From NCBI GenBank assembly GCA_017434555.1, contig JAFRFB010000010.1, positions 1 through 36,732 on the forward strand: a stretch of DNA of 36,732 bases, written 5' to 3'. A model generated the notes under the pieces. The model was not told the DNA's origin, ran no database searches, and saw only the letters and a program-made list of their open reading frames with translations. The position numbers and the translations under genes are program-made. The DNA is from Methanobrevibacter sp. (GTDB lineage: Archaea; Methanobacteriota; Methanobacteria; Methanobacteriales; Methanobacteriaceae). Positions 8,597 through 17,090 of the stretch are shown here, in pieces. Within the stretch, counting starts at the first letter, position 1. Each line of letters begins with the position of its first letter.

Positions 8597-9613
8597 ATGA
8601 AAACTGTTGCAATTAATGGATATGGAACCATAGGAAAAAGAGTTGCCGATGCTGTTGCAGCTCAAGATGACATGAAAGTAATTGGTGTAAGTAAAACCAG
8701 ACCAAATTACGAAGCAAGAACAGCTGTTGAAGAAAAAGGTTATCCTTTATACATTGGAATTCCTGAAAGAGAACAAATGTTTAAAGATGCAGGAATCGAA
8801 ATTGCAGGTACTGTTGAAGACATGATTAAGGAAGCTGACGTTGTTGTTGACTGTACTCCTGGAAGTATCGGTCCTCAAAACCTTGAAATGTATAAAAAAG
8901 CTGGTGTAAAAGCAATATACCAAGGTGGAGAAGACCATGACTTAACAGGCCTTTCATTTAACGCTATTTCAAATTATGACGATTCATACGGTGCAGACTA
9001 TACCAGAGTAGTTTCCTGTAACACAACAGGTCTTACCCGTACATTACATACAATCGATAAAATAGCTGATATCAAAAAAGTAAGAGCTGTAATGGTAAGA
9101 AGAGGATCAGACCCATCTGAAGTCAAGAAAGGTCCGATTAACGCAATTGTACCAAATCCTCCAAAAGTACCTTCCCACCACGGTCCTGACGTAAAAACCG
9201 TTATGGAAGGCATTGACGTTACCACAATGGCTTTGCTCGTGCCAACCACATTAATGCACCAACACAACATTATGGTTGAAATCAATAACGATGTGGAAAC
9301 CGCTGAAATTGTTGAAGCGCTGGAAAAACGTTCAAGAGTTATTGTTGTATCTGCAGAAGAAGGATTAGGTTCTACTGCTGAGTTAATGGAATACGCTAAG
9401 GAATTAGGTAGAAGCAGAAATGACCTATACGAAATTCCAGTATGGAAAGAATCCATTAACGTTGTAGGAAATGAACTCTTCTACATGCAAGCAGTGCACC
9501 AGGAATCAGATGTAATTCCTGAAAACATTGATGCAATTCGTGCACTTTTAGAAATGGAAAGTGACAACGAAAAATCAATTGCAAAAACCAATAAAGCTAT
9601 GGGAATTTTATAA
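8597..9613 (+). CDS. gap: Type II glyceraldehyde-3-phosphate dehydrogenase
   Basis: The archaeal phosphorylating GAPDH interconverts glyceraldehyde-3-phosphate and 1,3-bisphosphoglycerate with NAD(P)+. In methanogens it runs mainly in the gluconeogenic direction. The N-terminal Rossmann motif is G-Y-G-T-I-G (residues 8-13). The catalytic cysteine is Cys141 in S-C-N-T-T-G-L, and H-H-G-P-D follows at about 194-198. The 338 residues match the archaeal type II family, which is only distantly related to bacterial GAPDH. The gene is preceded by its own promoter and followed by T-rich DNA, so it is probably monocistronic. Together with ppsA further along, it fits carbon flow from pyruvate to sugars in an autotroph or acetate assimilator. 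Confidence 0.96.
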   Translation: MKTVAINGYGTIGKRVADAVAAQDDMKVIGVSKTRPNYEARTAVEEKGYPLYIGIPEREQMFKDAGIEIAGTVEDMIKEADVVVDCTPGSIGPQNLEMYKKAGVKAIYQGGEDHDLTGLSFNAISNYDDSYGADYTRVVSCNTTGLTRTLHTIDKIADIKKVRAVMVRRGSDPSEVKKGPINAIVPNPPKVPSHHGPDVKTVMEGIDVTTMALLVPTTLMHQHNIMVEINNDVETAEIVEALEKRSRVIVVSAEEGLGSTAELMEYAKELGRSRNDLYEIPVWKESINVVGNELFYMQAVHQESDVIPENIDAIRALLEMESDNEKSIAKTNKAMGIL

Positions 9614-9718
9614 TTCCCTTATTTTACCCTTTTTTAATTGATTAAACTATTTACCATAATAATTAAATGAAAGAAAAATTTAGACAGTTATTGCTAAATC
9701 TTTAACATTTTTTCTAAA

Positions 9719-9746
9719 AAAATATAATTACTATTAAAATAATAGT
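9719..9746 (+). promoter_or_regulatory. Putative leaderless promoter with inverted repeat before the endonuclease IV-like gene
   Basis: A TATA-like AAATATAATTA (about 9719-9730) lies some 25-30 bases before the ATG at 9753, the distance expected between box and transcription start in archaea. There is no ribosome binding site. Transcription may therefore start at or next to the ATG. A perfect inverted repeat ACTATT-AAAAT-AATAGT (9730-9746) fills the gap and could be an operator. Confidence 0.4.
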
Positions 9747-9752
9747 ATTTCT

Positions 9753-10589
9753 ATGAAAAATAAAGTGTTTTTTGGACCTGCAGGAAGTCCCGTTAACTAT
9801 AAAGGAGCAGCATATAAAGCTCCAAAATATATTCAAAGAATTGGACTTGACTCTTATGAATACCAGTCCCCATATGGAGTTAGAATTGGTGAGAAATCCG
9901 CAAAAATATTGAAAGACGAAGCGGAAAAATTCGGTATTTTAATTTCAATGCACGGTCCGTACTATATTAACCTCTGCGCCAGGGACAGTGAAAAGATTGA
10001 TAAAAGCATTGGCCATTTAATAGCTACTGCCCGTGCCGGTGAGTGGATGGGCGCATACAGGCTGGTTTTTCATCCGGGTTTTTACACCAACCAAAAACCG
10101 GAAAAGGCTATGGAAATTTCCAAACAAACCATCAATCGTTTATTTGAAGAGCTTGAAGCTGAAGGCATTGAAGACTTTACCTTTGCTCCCGAAACTACAG
10201 GCAAACGTACCCAGCAGGGAAACATTGAAGAGATTGTTGAGCTGTGTGCCAGTTTTGATCACTTTGAGCCTACAATTGACTTTGCACATATTCATGCCCG
10301 TGGAAGAGGTTTTTTAACTAAAAAAGACGATTACAATTGCATTTTTTCAACGATTGAAAACAAATTGGATATTGACCGCCTGCACTGTCACTTTACAACC
10401 ATAGAGTTTGCAAGCCACGGCGAAGTCAAGCATCATACACTGGATGAAAGCGATGAATACGGTCCACAAATTGAAGATTTACTTTCAAACCTGATAGATA
10501 ACGGCTGGAATGCAAACATTATCTGTGAAACTCCTTTAAGGGATATTGATGCTTTAAAAATGAAAGAGATGTATGAAAGCATGCTTTAA
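9753..10589 (+). CDS. Endonuclease IV-like AP endonuclease (TIM barrel)
   Basis: This is a xylose-isomerase-fold protein related to bacterial Nfo (endonuclease IV), which cuts DNA 5' of abasic sites in base excision repair using three metal ions. The metal-ligand pattern is visible: His67 (M-H-G-P-Y), His107 (F-H-P-G-F), Glu147 (P-E-T-T-G-K), Asp176 and His179 (D-F-A-H-I), histidines around 211-213 and 227, and Glu259 (C-E-T-P). The 278 residues match Nfo length. The gene has no ribosome binding site and a close TATA box, suggesting a leaderless mRNA. Its last 4 bases overlap the end of the convergent phosphoesterase gene. Enzyme class is well supported; the precise DNA lesion range is inferred. 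Confidence 0.87.
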   Translation: MKNKVFFGPAGSPVNYKGAAYKAPKYIQRIGLDSYEYQSPYGVRIGEKSAKILKDEAEKFGILISMHGPYYINLCARDSEKIDKSIGHLIATARAGEWMGAYRLVFHPGFYTNQKPEKAMEISKQTINRLFEELEAEGIEDFTFAPETTGKRTQQGNIEEIVELCASFDHFEPTIDFAHIHARGRGFLTKKDDYNCIFSTIENKLDIDRLHCHFTTIEFASHGEVKHHTLDESDEYGPQIEDLLSNLIDNGWNANIICETPLRDIDALKMKEMYESML

Positions 10590-11653
10590 TTTTTCTTAAG
10601 TTTTAAGATGACAAGTTCTGAATCGGTTCCCCACCTCATTGGAGTGTCCATTGAGCCGACACCTGTCGTTACGTGAAGGTAATGTCCGAAACTATCCTTA
10701 AAAAGCCCCATGTTATATTTAAAGATTATATTTGCAAAGTTAAGTGCTGGGTAGAACTGTCCCCCATGAGTATGGCCTGAAAGCTGAATGTCAAAGCCCA
10801 TGCGTGAAAATTCCTTCCAATAGTATGGAACATGATAATTGATGATATTTACAAAGCCGTCCTTAACCGGTGATTCATCGAATTCAGGAATATCCTTATC
10901 ATCAAAGCTGAATCTTAAACCGTAAATGTTCAGGGATTCAAATTCCATAGATTCATTATCGAGAACTATAATTCCCGCTTTTCTGCATGCCTTAAAAACG
11001 CTTTCAATGCCCATATAGAAATCATGGTTTCCCGGAGTAAATACTACAGGCATGTTAACTTCCTTAAATGCCAAAAAGTCATCTTCTTCAACAACAGAAG
11101 ATCCGTCTGCCAAGTCACCGGAAATTATAGCTATTTCACATGTATTTTCAAGTTCCTTTAGCTTATCGACAATTTGGCGGATAATCTTTTTATGACGTAC
11201 TGAGCCGAAATGTACATCAGACATTTGGACGATATTAATATCTCTTGAGAGATTATCCAATTTTAATGTTTTCTCATTTACAACAAGATTATGAGCCTTA
11301 TAATAATTGTAGATACCTAAAATAGGAACTATGGCCAATAAACATAGGTTGACTTCAGCGGAAAGGTGAATAAAAAGAGATAACGCATAGATTATTAGAA
11401 TGTCTATTAAAAACATCACAGATGCCCACATCCAGATGCCGTCAACAGCAGCCATGAATCTTGTAAAAACTGTGGATTTTTTAGCTTCAAGAAACAACGG
11501 CACCAAACGAAGGAGGCCAATAATCACCACAAGCCCTAAAATGACCAGATTATCCAAAGGATAAAACAGCATGAAAATATACTTCAGCAGGAAAAATTCA
11601 AAAAGCATATAAAATGGGGTAATGAAAATAACTCGCCTCGTTCTAAAACTCAT
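10586..11653 (-). CDS. Membrane-anchored calcineurin-like metallophosphoesterase
   Basis: The N-terminal 120 residues contain three to four hydrophobic segments (about 10-30, 36-54, 74-96, 101-117). They are followed by a cytoplasmic-type metallophosphoesterase domain with every two-metal motif: Asp146 and His148 (S-D-V-H-F-G), Asp180 (S-G-D-L-A-D-G), Asn209-His210 (P-G-N-H-D), His274 (Y-H-V-P) and His294/His296 (S-G-H-T-H-G-G-Q). This layout is that of the YkuE/YaeI-like family. Some members act on lipids such as UDP-diacylglucosamine, but here the substrate is unknown. It is transcribed towards the endonuclease gene and their stop regions overlap by four bases. An envelope-lipid role is possible but not shown. 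Confidence 0.85.
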   Translation of the reverse strand: MSFRTRRVIFITPFYMLFEFFLLKYIFMLFYPLDNLVILGLVVIIGLLRLVPLFLEAKKSTVFTRFMAAVDGIWMWASVMFLIDILIIYALSLFIHLSAEVNLCLLAIVPILGIYNYYKAHNLVVNEKTLKLDNLSRDINIVQMSDVHFGSVRHKKIIRQIVDKLKELENTCEIAIISGDLADGSSVVEEDDFLAFKEVNMPVVFTPGNHDFYMGIESVFKACRKAGIIVLDNESMEFESLNIYGLRFSFDDKDIPEFDESPVKDGFVNIINYHVPYYWKEFSRMGFDIQLSGHTHGGQFYPALNFANIIFKYNMGLFKDSFGHYLHVTTGVGSMDTPMRWGTDSELVILKLKKN

Positions 11654-11726
11654 AACCGATGCTCCAAAATTTTAAATAATATAAAGATAATATATTTTAA
11701 AATCTATATATAACTATGGTGATTTT

Positions 11727-12848
11727 TTGAAAAACAGTTCTAAGAAAAGCGAGCCTAAAAGTCAAAGCCAAAAATCTGCAGTTTTCGCTAATGATAATAA
11801 AAATAATGCGGAATGTGTGGTTCTAAAATCCGCAGGCTATCCTTTTGACTTTGAATTAATGGAACATTCATTGGAAATAACTGATAAGAGTTTATTTGAA
11901 CAGTATGCTCGTGACCAATGGCTGGGTATGGAAGTAAACAGTGAATCCTACCTTTTTGATCAAAAAATCATCCCTGATTTTGCTTTTAAAGTGGTTTGCG
12001 TAAGGCCTGAAAACTCAATCATTTCAGAGCACACCAGAATCAAGATAATAATTGAAGAAAAGAACGACAATTCCTTAAAATCAACCAAAAGCAGCATCAA
12101 GCTTTCAGATGTTGTTGGACAAAGCAATGCCAAAAATAAAATCAAGGTCATTGAAAAGTTTCTTGTTGAACCTGAAAGTTTTGGCAGGTGGGCTCCAAGA
12201 AACGTCTTATTCTACGGACATCCAGGTACCGGTAAAACCATGCTTGTAAAGGGACTTGCCGGAGAGGTTGACGTTCCGCTCTATCTGGTTAAAGCAACAT
12301 CATTGATTGGTGAACATGTAGGTGATGCTGCATCCAAAATACATGATTTGTATGAAAAGGCTTCAAAAAACTCACCGTCAATAATATTCATTGATGAAAT
12401 TGATGCCATTGCACTTCACAGATCATTTCAATCACTAAGAGGTGACGTTTCCGAAATAGTCAACGCACTATTGACCGAAATGGACGGCATTGATGAAAAC
12501 GACTCAGTAATCACAATATGTGCCACTAACAATCCTTCATCACTTGACAGTGCCGTTAGAAGCCGTTTTGAAGAGGAAATTGAATTCAGGCTTCCAAGCG
12601 ATGATGAAAGATATGAGATTTTTGAAAAAAATATTTCCACATTGCCTTTAAAACATGACTTGGACTTGGAAAAGCTTGTTAAGGTATCAAAAAACATGTC
12701 CGGAAGAGACATTAAGGAAAAGATACTTAAAACAGCACTTCACCATGCAATAGCTAATGATAAGGACTGTGTTGATATGGAAGATATTGATTATGCCCTA
12801 AAAGCATCCAAAGTTAAAATTAGCAATGTTAAAGGAATGTTTGAATGA
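11727..12848 (+). CDS. Single-domain AAA ATPase (Cdc48/PAN-like)
   Basis: The 373-residue protein has a divergent N-terminal part with a low-complexity Ser/Lys start (1-20). A beta-rich region (30-110) could be a Cdc48-N-like substrate-binding fold. A classic AAA module follows: Walker A G-H-P-G-T-G-K-T (164-171), Walker B I-I-F-I-D-E (219-224), sensor-1 Asn268/269 and arginine fingers in A-V-R-S-R-F (278, 280). The C-terminal helical lid (about 290-370) is complete. The start is TTG 11727, three bases after GGTGAT. The stop overlaps the start of the next gene by four bases (ATGA), tying this ATPase to an integral membrane protein. It may unfold or extract proteins, perhaps from the membrane; the substrate is unknown. 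Confidence 0.83.
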   Translation: MKNSSKKSEPKSQSQKSAVFANDNKNNAECVVLKSAGYPFDFELMEHSLEITDKSLFEQYARDQWLGMEVNSESYLFDQKIIPDFAFKVVCVRPENSIISEHTRIKIIIEEKNDNSLKSTKSSIKLSDVVGQSNAKNKIKVIEKFLVEPESFGRWAPRNVLFYGHPGTGKTMLVKGLAGEVDVPLYLVKATSLIGEHVGDAASKIHDLYEKASKNSPSIIFIDEIDAIALHRSFQSLRGDVSEIVNALLTEMDGIDENDSVITICATNNPSSLDSAVRSRFEEEIEFRLPSDDERYEIFEKNISTLPLKHDLDLEKLVKVSKNMSGRDIKEKILKTALHHAIANDKDCVDMEDIDYALKASKVKISNVKGMFE

Positions 12849-13549
12849 AGTTCCGAAGCCAAATTTACGATGCCCTGAAATACACTTTAAGAGATTGGAA
12901 ACCCATTATTCTTTTGGGGCTGATCTTATGCATTTTATCAGTATTGAATAATGTAAATGAAGTAGAGACCATAATTGGAATTGCAGTATTAATTCTTACG
13001 ATTGCATTATTGTTTCTTGAAGAGGGATACCGATACAAAATTATTAAAGAAACTATTAATGGAAACAATAATCCTCCAAGTTTTGGAAATATGAAAGAAC
13101 TGATAATAGAAGGATTATTGGAAAGTTTTACAATAACCGTCTATTTTACGGCAACATACATATTTATATCTTCAGCAAATAAAATTAATCTTATAAGCCA
13201 TGTTCAATACATACACTGGTTTATTTTAGTGATAATTTCTATGGCCATCTATTTCTTATCCTTTGGAGCTGTCATAAATAAGGCACTACATGATGACAAA
13301 TTCATTTCAGCATTTAATCTTATAGAAATTGGCAGATTATACTTAAAAATAGGCCTTAAAAGAACAATACTGCTAATAATCATTGGAACAGTAAGTATTA
13401 ACTTCATTATAACTTCCGTTATCGAATTGGGAATATATGATTTTGCCCAATACCTTGATTTTATAATAAACTTCATTGTAAATCCGATTTTAATATTATT
13501 TTTAACCAGATTGAGCGGACTAATCGGAAAAGAAGTTACTTACGGTTAA
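12845..13549 (+). CDS. DUF4013-like integral membrane protein
   Basis: This 234-residue membrane protein has about six hydrophobic segments (roughly 20-35, 42-60, 95-112, 124-148, 172-190, 208-226). The G-Y-R-Y-K-I-I-K loop after the second helix resembles the DUF4013 family, which is numerous in Methanobrevibacter and related genera and has no known function. The start codon overlaps the stop of the AAA ATPase gene (ATGA), so the two are translated together and may form a functional pair. Its end overlaps the end of convergent hemA by 14 bases. I cannot assign a transport substrate. Confidence 0.68.
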   Translation: MKFRSQIYDALKYTLRDWKPIILLGLILCILSVLNNVNEVETIIGIAVLILTIALLFLEEGYRYKIIKETINGNNNPPSFGNMKELIIEGLLESFTITVYFTATYIFISSANKINLISHVQYIHWFILVIISMAIYFLSFGAVINKALHDDKFISAFNLIEIGRLYLKIGLKRTILLIIIGTVSINFIITSVIELGIYDFAQYLDFIINFIVNPILILFLTRLSGLIGKEVTYG

Positions 13550-14741
13550 AATCAAAAATATATTCTGCTGACTTTAATATTTCCTGCTTATCATCAGCAG
13601 CTGCCTGCTTTAGATTTTGTGAAATGTCGAAAAATATCTTGTTGACTATGGAATTTGTTAAATTATTTAGAATTTTACTACTGCCATCTACATCTGACAA
13701 CTTTGAAGATGCTTTTTTTGTTTCACGTTGTCTTATCTCTTCCATAGATACTCTTAAACTTGATAGTAAATCATCAACTTCCATTATTTTAAAGGATTCT
13801 TTAAGTAAATGATACTCTTCATCAATGATAATTTCCGCTTCACCGAATTCCTTCTCACGAAGCTTTGTATTGTAATCTGCAATTTCACGTAAATCATCAA
13901 TGTTAAAGAGTTTTACCCCCAAATCCCTAACGTCTTCTGAAATATCACGTGGATTTGCAATATCGACCATCATTAACTCACAATCATTAAGTCCAATATT
14001 TTCAAGCCTTTTCTTGTTTATGATTGAATGTGGTGCACTGGTTGCGCTTATGACCAAATCGGCATTAACCAGGTAATCGTCAAGCTGTGAAAATAAAATG
14101 GCAGTTCCGTTTAAATCTTCAGCAAGCTCAACTGCAACATAAAATGTTCTGTTAGCCACAAATATTGCATTCAGGTTCTTTTCAGCCAGTGCCTTAGCCA
14201 CCAGCTTTCCCATTTTACCGGCACCTACAACCAATACTGATTTGCCGGTCAAATCACCCAAATGCCTTTCGGCCAAATCAACTGCTGCTGAACCTATTGA
14301 AACAGATCCCTTGTTGATATTGGTTTTGTTTCGAACAACCTGACCTACATGAATAGCTTTTGTAAAAATCAAGTCTAAGAATTTACCGCAATGATGATTT
14401 TTAGATGCTTTGGCTTTTGCATCCTTGACTTGACCTAAAATCTGGTCTTCACCGACAATCATGGACTCCAGACCTGAGGTCATACGAAGCAGGTGCATTA
14501 CTGAGGATTCACCGTATTCTATAATGATATTTTGATTTTCATGAGAGAGGAGTTCCTCATCAAAGGAGATGTTTTCATTATGAAGATAATATTCCTTACG
14601 GTTACAGGTGGATATTTCAATATATTCGTTGATAGAATACTTTTTCTGCAATTTCCAGAAGATTTCATCTATTTCTTTTGAAATGTTCTCCATAGATTCT
14701 ATATCTGCAATTTTATGATCAACCCTTAAATTAAGTATCAT
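13536..14741 (-). CDS. hemA: Glutamyl-tRNA reductase (HemA)
   Basis: HemA reduces glutamate on glutamyl-tRNA(Glu) to glutamate-1-semialdehyde with NADPH. This is the first committed step of tetrapyrrole synthesis and here serves siroheme, F430 and corrinoids. The catalytic cysteine is Cys46 in I-S-T-C-N-R. G-L-E-S-M-I-V-G-E-D-Q-I-L-G follows, then the NADPH-binding G-A-G-K-M-G-K-L and the C-terminal dimerisation helices. I use ATG 14741; a TTG at 14744 gives one extra residue. The start overlaps the end of the SirC-like gene by 11 bases, so translation is coupled. The usual hemL/hemB partners are not in the window. The 3' end overlaps the convergent membrane-protein gene. Confidence 0.95.
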   Translation of the reverse strand: MILNLRVDHKIADIESMENISKEIDEIFWKLQKKYSINEYIEISTCNRKEYYLHNENISFDEELLSHENQNIIIEYGESSVMHLLRMTSGLESMIVGEDQILGQVKDAKAKASKNHHCGKFLDLIFTKAIHVGQVVRNKTNINKGSVSIGSAAVDLAERHLGDLTGKSVLVVGAGKMGKLVAKALAEKNLNAIFVANRTFYVAVELAEDLNGTAILFSQLDDYLVNADLVISATSAPHSIINKKRLENIGLNDCELMMVDIANPRDISEDVRDLGVKLFNIDDLREIADYNTKLREKEFGEAEIIIDEEYHLLKESFKIMEVDDLLSSLRVSMEEIRQRETKKASSKLSDVDGSSKILNNLTNSIVNKIFFDISQNLKQAAADDKQEILKSAEYIFDFNRK

Positions 14742-15360
14742 CAAAATCCCTCTTAATTAACTCATAAATAACAGCCTTTGCCTCATCCATTTCTTCTGAT
14801 TCGATTAAGCCTTTAATATTTTCATTTTCAAAAATCCTGTATAAATAATCTCGCCTGTCCTTTTGGTCAGGTACATATTCCTTTAAAAGTGAACGTGAAT
14901 AATCCTGAAGTTCAATTTCCAGGATGTCTTCTTCAGTGATTATGGATTGTATTCTTTTTCTTAATTGCCTTGCCATTAACGGACTCTTGCCGTTGGTAAA
15001 AATAGAAATTTCAATATCTCCAATATTAAAGCTTGTTGGAACAATTACATCTCCATCATTTGGAAAATCTGCACGGTTTAAAAGTTTATCTTTGGATATG
15101 TCTGCAACATGATTGGACAAATCCCTGTCGCCGCTTGCAATCACCACCAAATCTGCCCACCCGACAAGTTCATCAGCTTCATCGGTTGAATGAAGTTCAG
15201 CCCCTTTTTTTGATAATTCCTCATCAATGGAGTTTCCGGCAAGTTTTACAATCGCCCCATGGTCTAAAAATTTATTTGCTCTTCTTGTTGCAACTTCTCC
15301 CGTACCTAAAATGAATACGTTTAATCCGGAAGTTTTTAAATAAAGAGCAGTCCAATCCAT
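14731..15360 (-). CDS. Precorrin-2 dehydrogenase / siroheme synthase (SirC/Met8-like)
   Basis: Proteins of this family use NAD+ to oxidise precorrin-2 to sirohydrochlorin, and some also insert iron. Sirohydrochlorin is the branch point to siroheme, F430 and cobalamin. The N-terminal Rossmann fold has L-G-T-G-E-V-A-T-R-R-A (about 17-27). The conserved middle part is N-R-A-D-F-P-N-D-G-D-V-I-V-P-T-S-F and I-F-T-N-G-K-S-P-L-M-A-R-Q-L-R, matching the SirC/CysG dimerisation-domain signature. The 209 residues are the usual size for the stand-alone enzyme without a methyltransferase domain. It lies between the marker-9-like gene (1-base gap) and hemA (overlap), so it is part of one tetrapyrrole operon. 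Confidence 0.87.
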   Translation of the reverse strand: MDWTALYLKTSGLNVFILGTGEVATRRANKFLDHGAIVKLAGNSIDEELSKKGAELHSTDEADELVGWADLVVIASGDRDLSNHVADISKDKLLNRADFPNDGDVIVPTSFNIGDIEISIFTNGKSPLMARQLRKRIQSIITEEDILEIELQDYSRSLLKEYVPDQKDRRDYLYRIFENENIKGLIESEEMDEAKAVIYELIKRDFDDT

Positions 15361-15361
15361 T

Positions 15362-15844
15362 TTAATCAGAATCTTCTAAAGATTTTGCTTTTAAAACACT
15401 TACAGCACGTCTTAAATCATTGTCACATTCAGTCAAAACATTCATTGCTTCAAGTTTTGAAATGTTGAATGTTTCAGCAAGTGCTTCAGCTTTAGCATCA
15501 GGTTCAGGTTTTTGAACACCTGTCAACCTTTCTGAGAGTTCCTTTTTCAAATCCAAGTACTCGTCATGACTCATGCCCATATTCCTTAAAGTCATGTCTC
15601 TTAAAGGACAAGGTTTGGATGGTTTACAACACCAAATTAATGAACCGAAACAAGTACCGGCTCCCTCACCTAATCTTGTTTCCTTACCAAACTGAGTTTT
15701 AATCTCGATATACTCCCTAGGAGTTAAATTCACTTGCTCTAAAGCATTTAAAACAGGGCATGGTTTTATAGGAGGACAACAAAAAGCAAGCCCCCTCACA
15801 TCTCCACCTCTGCATATATGAGATGGTGCATCTTCCCAAGTCAT
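15362..15844 (-). CDS. Probable methanogenesis marker 9-like cysteine-rich protein
   Basis: The N-terminal half carries two similar cysteine modules: C-x10-C-C-x5-C (Cys11, 22, 23, 29, with K-P-C-P) and C-x6-C-C-x5-C (Cys65, 72, 73, 79, again K-P-C-P). Their arrangement and the opening [14 protein letters not shown] recall the methanogen-only family called methanogenesis marker 9. The C-terminal 40 residues ([15 protein letters not shown] and on) look like a UBA/TS-N helical domain. Eight clustered cysteines suggest an iron-sulfur cluster or metal. GGTGAT stands six bases before the ATG. It is the first gene of the operon with sirC-like and hemA, hinting at a role in F430 or related tetrapyrrole work; that is inference from position. 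Confidence 0.72.
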   Translation of the reverse strand: MTWEDAPSHICRGGDVRGLAFCCPPIKPCPVLNALEQVNLTPREYIEIKTQFGKETRLGEGAGTCFGSLIWCCKPSKPCPLRDMTLRNMGMSHDEYLDLKKELSERLTGVQKPEPDAKAEALAETFNISKLEAMNVLTECDNDLRRAVSVLKAKSLEDSD

Positions 15845-15980
15845 AATAAAATCACCATAATATAATAGTTTAATTTATCTTGATGGCAATATATAATACT
15901 TTGTAAAAAATCAATAGCCAGGATAATTTTTAACTGATTTTGCAAAAATTACTAGTATCCACGACTACATATATAATATT

Positions 15981-16418
15981 ATGAAATTATGGAATCCCGT
16001 AGCATTTTTTATCAGTTTAATAATGAGTATAGTGATGGCTTTAATATTTTCATACCCTATGGGAATGCCGGTCTGGCTATGCTTTGCGTTATGGCCTTTA
16101 AGATGGCCTGTGGCATACTTTTTTGCAAATTTCATCTGCAATCCTTTAGGATTTAAACTTGCAGTGAAAGTCTTTGATTTCAGACCGGATAAAGAATACG
16201 GCATCTGGAATCCTGTACCATTCTTCATAAGCCTTCAGATGAGTTTTATCATACCCTTAATATTCGGTTGGGGTTTTGGAGGATTACCTTTAGACATCTT
16301 CCTTTACATGTGGCCTGTCAGATGGTTTGTTGCATACTGTTTAATTAACTTCATTGTAAGGCCATTGGCATTTAAATTGGCCATTAAAGTATTTAATTTT
16401 AATCCAGAGGCACATTAA
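15981..16418 (+). CDS. Small membrane protein with internal duplication (DUF2798-like)
   Basis: The 145 residues consist of two similar halves, each starting W-N-P-V-(A/P)-F-F-I-S-L, continuing through a helix, a W-P-(L/V)-R-W motif and a second helix, and ending N-F-I-x-x-P-L-(G/A)-F-K-L-A-(V/I)-K-V-F. That predicts four membrane helices with pseudo-twofold symmetry. The pattern resembles DUF2798 proteins, whose function is unknown. The ATG at 15981 has no ribosome binding site and is preceded directly by ATATATAATATT, so the true start or mode of initiation is uncertain. The stop overlaps the next ATG by one base (TAATG). Confidence 0.68.
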   Translation: MKLWNPVAFFISLIMSIVMALIFSYPMGMPVWLCFALWPLRWPVAYFFANFICNPLGFKLAVKVFDFRPDKEYGIWNPVPFFISLQMSFIIPLIFGWGFGGLPLDIFLYMWPVRWFVAYCLINFIVRPLAFKLAIKVFNFNPEAH

Positions 16419-17083
16419 TGATAATCAACGGAATCAGTGTAGCTGTTCAAAGAAAAAATATTAAAAACATGTACCTTCGAGTCGTTCCTCCGGAAGGTGA
16501 GGTTAAAATCTCTGCACCATTATTTGTAAGTGATGACAAGATTATCGAGTTTGTCGAATCCAAGATGGACTGGATTTTAGCTAAAAAGACACAGATATCT
16601 GAAAAGAAATATCTTCCCCAACTAAAATATGTTAACGGTGAAAAGCATTATCTGTGGGGTGAGGAGTTTACTTTACAGTTAATAGCAAACAATATAAAAA
16701 CGGCCTTTGTAAAAGAGGATATTCTTTATCTGCCGGTTTCAAAAAGAAGCAAAATGAAAACAAGACAAAAGACATTGGAAGATTTCTACAGAGAGGAACT
16801 TCAAAAGGAAATTTTAGAAATCTATGACAAATGTACAGCAATAGTTGGAAAAAAACCTTCAGAGATTAAAATACGCAAAATGAAAAACTGGGGAAACTGC
16901 AAACAGAATAAGGTCATTACACTTAATTTGAATCTGGCCAAAAAGCCTAAAATATGCACACAATACGTTTTAATTCATGAACTGTGTCATCTGATTGAGT
17001 TCAATCATTCAAAAAAATTCAAAATGCTGATGGATAAGAATTGCCCGAAGTGGCAGGAAATAAAAAAAATGTTAAATGATTAA
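16418..17083 (+). CDS. YgjP/WrbS-like zinc metallopeptidase (M48-related, DUF45)
   Basis: The 221-residue protein ends in a gluzincin-type motif H-E-L-C-H-L-I-E-F-N-H (zinc ligands His187, His191 and His197, catalytic Glu188). This is typical of the YgjP-like family formerly called DUF45. The usual R-x-x-x-x-W-G-x-C segment is present as K-M-K-N-W-G-N-C. The N-terminal beta domain (1-105) also fits. The family is annotated as putative peptidases or UTP pyrophosphatases and its physiological substrate is not settled. The start codon overlaps the stop of the duplicated membrane protein by one base, so the two are translationally coupled. Confidence 0.83.
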   Translation: MIINGISVAVQRKNIKNMYLRVVPPEGEVKISAPLFVSDDKIIEFVESKMDWILAKKTQISEKKYLPQLKYVNGEKHYLWGEEFTLQLIANNIKTAFVKEDILYLPVSKRSKMKTRQKTLEDFYREELQKEILEIYDKCTAIVGKKPSEIKIRKMKNWGNCKQNKVITLNLNLAKKPKICTQYVLIHELCHLIEFNHSKKFKMLMDKNCPKWQEIKKMLND

Positions 17084-17090
17084 AAGAGAA

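Noticed and set aside
9678-9713. Inverted repeat ATTTAG...CTAAAT followed by a T-run, downstream of gap
   Set aside because: The loop is ten bases and the stem is six A/T-rich pairs; a T-rich tract right after the gap stop already explains termination.
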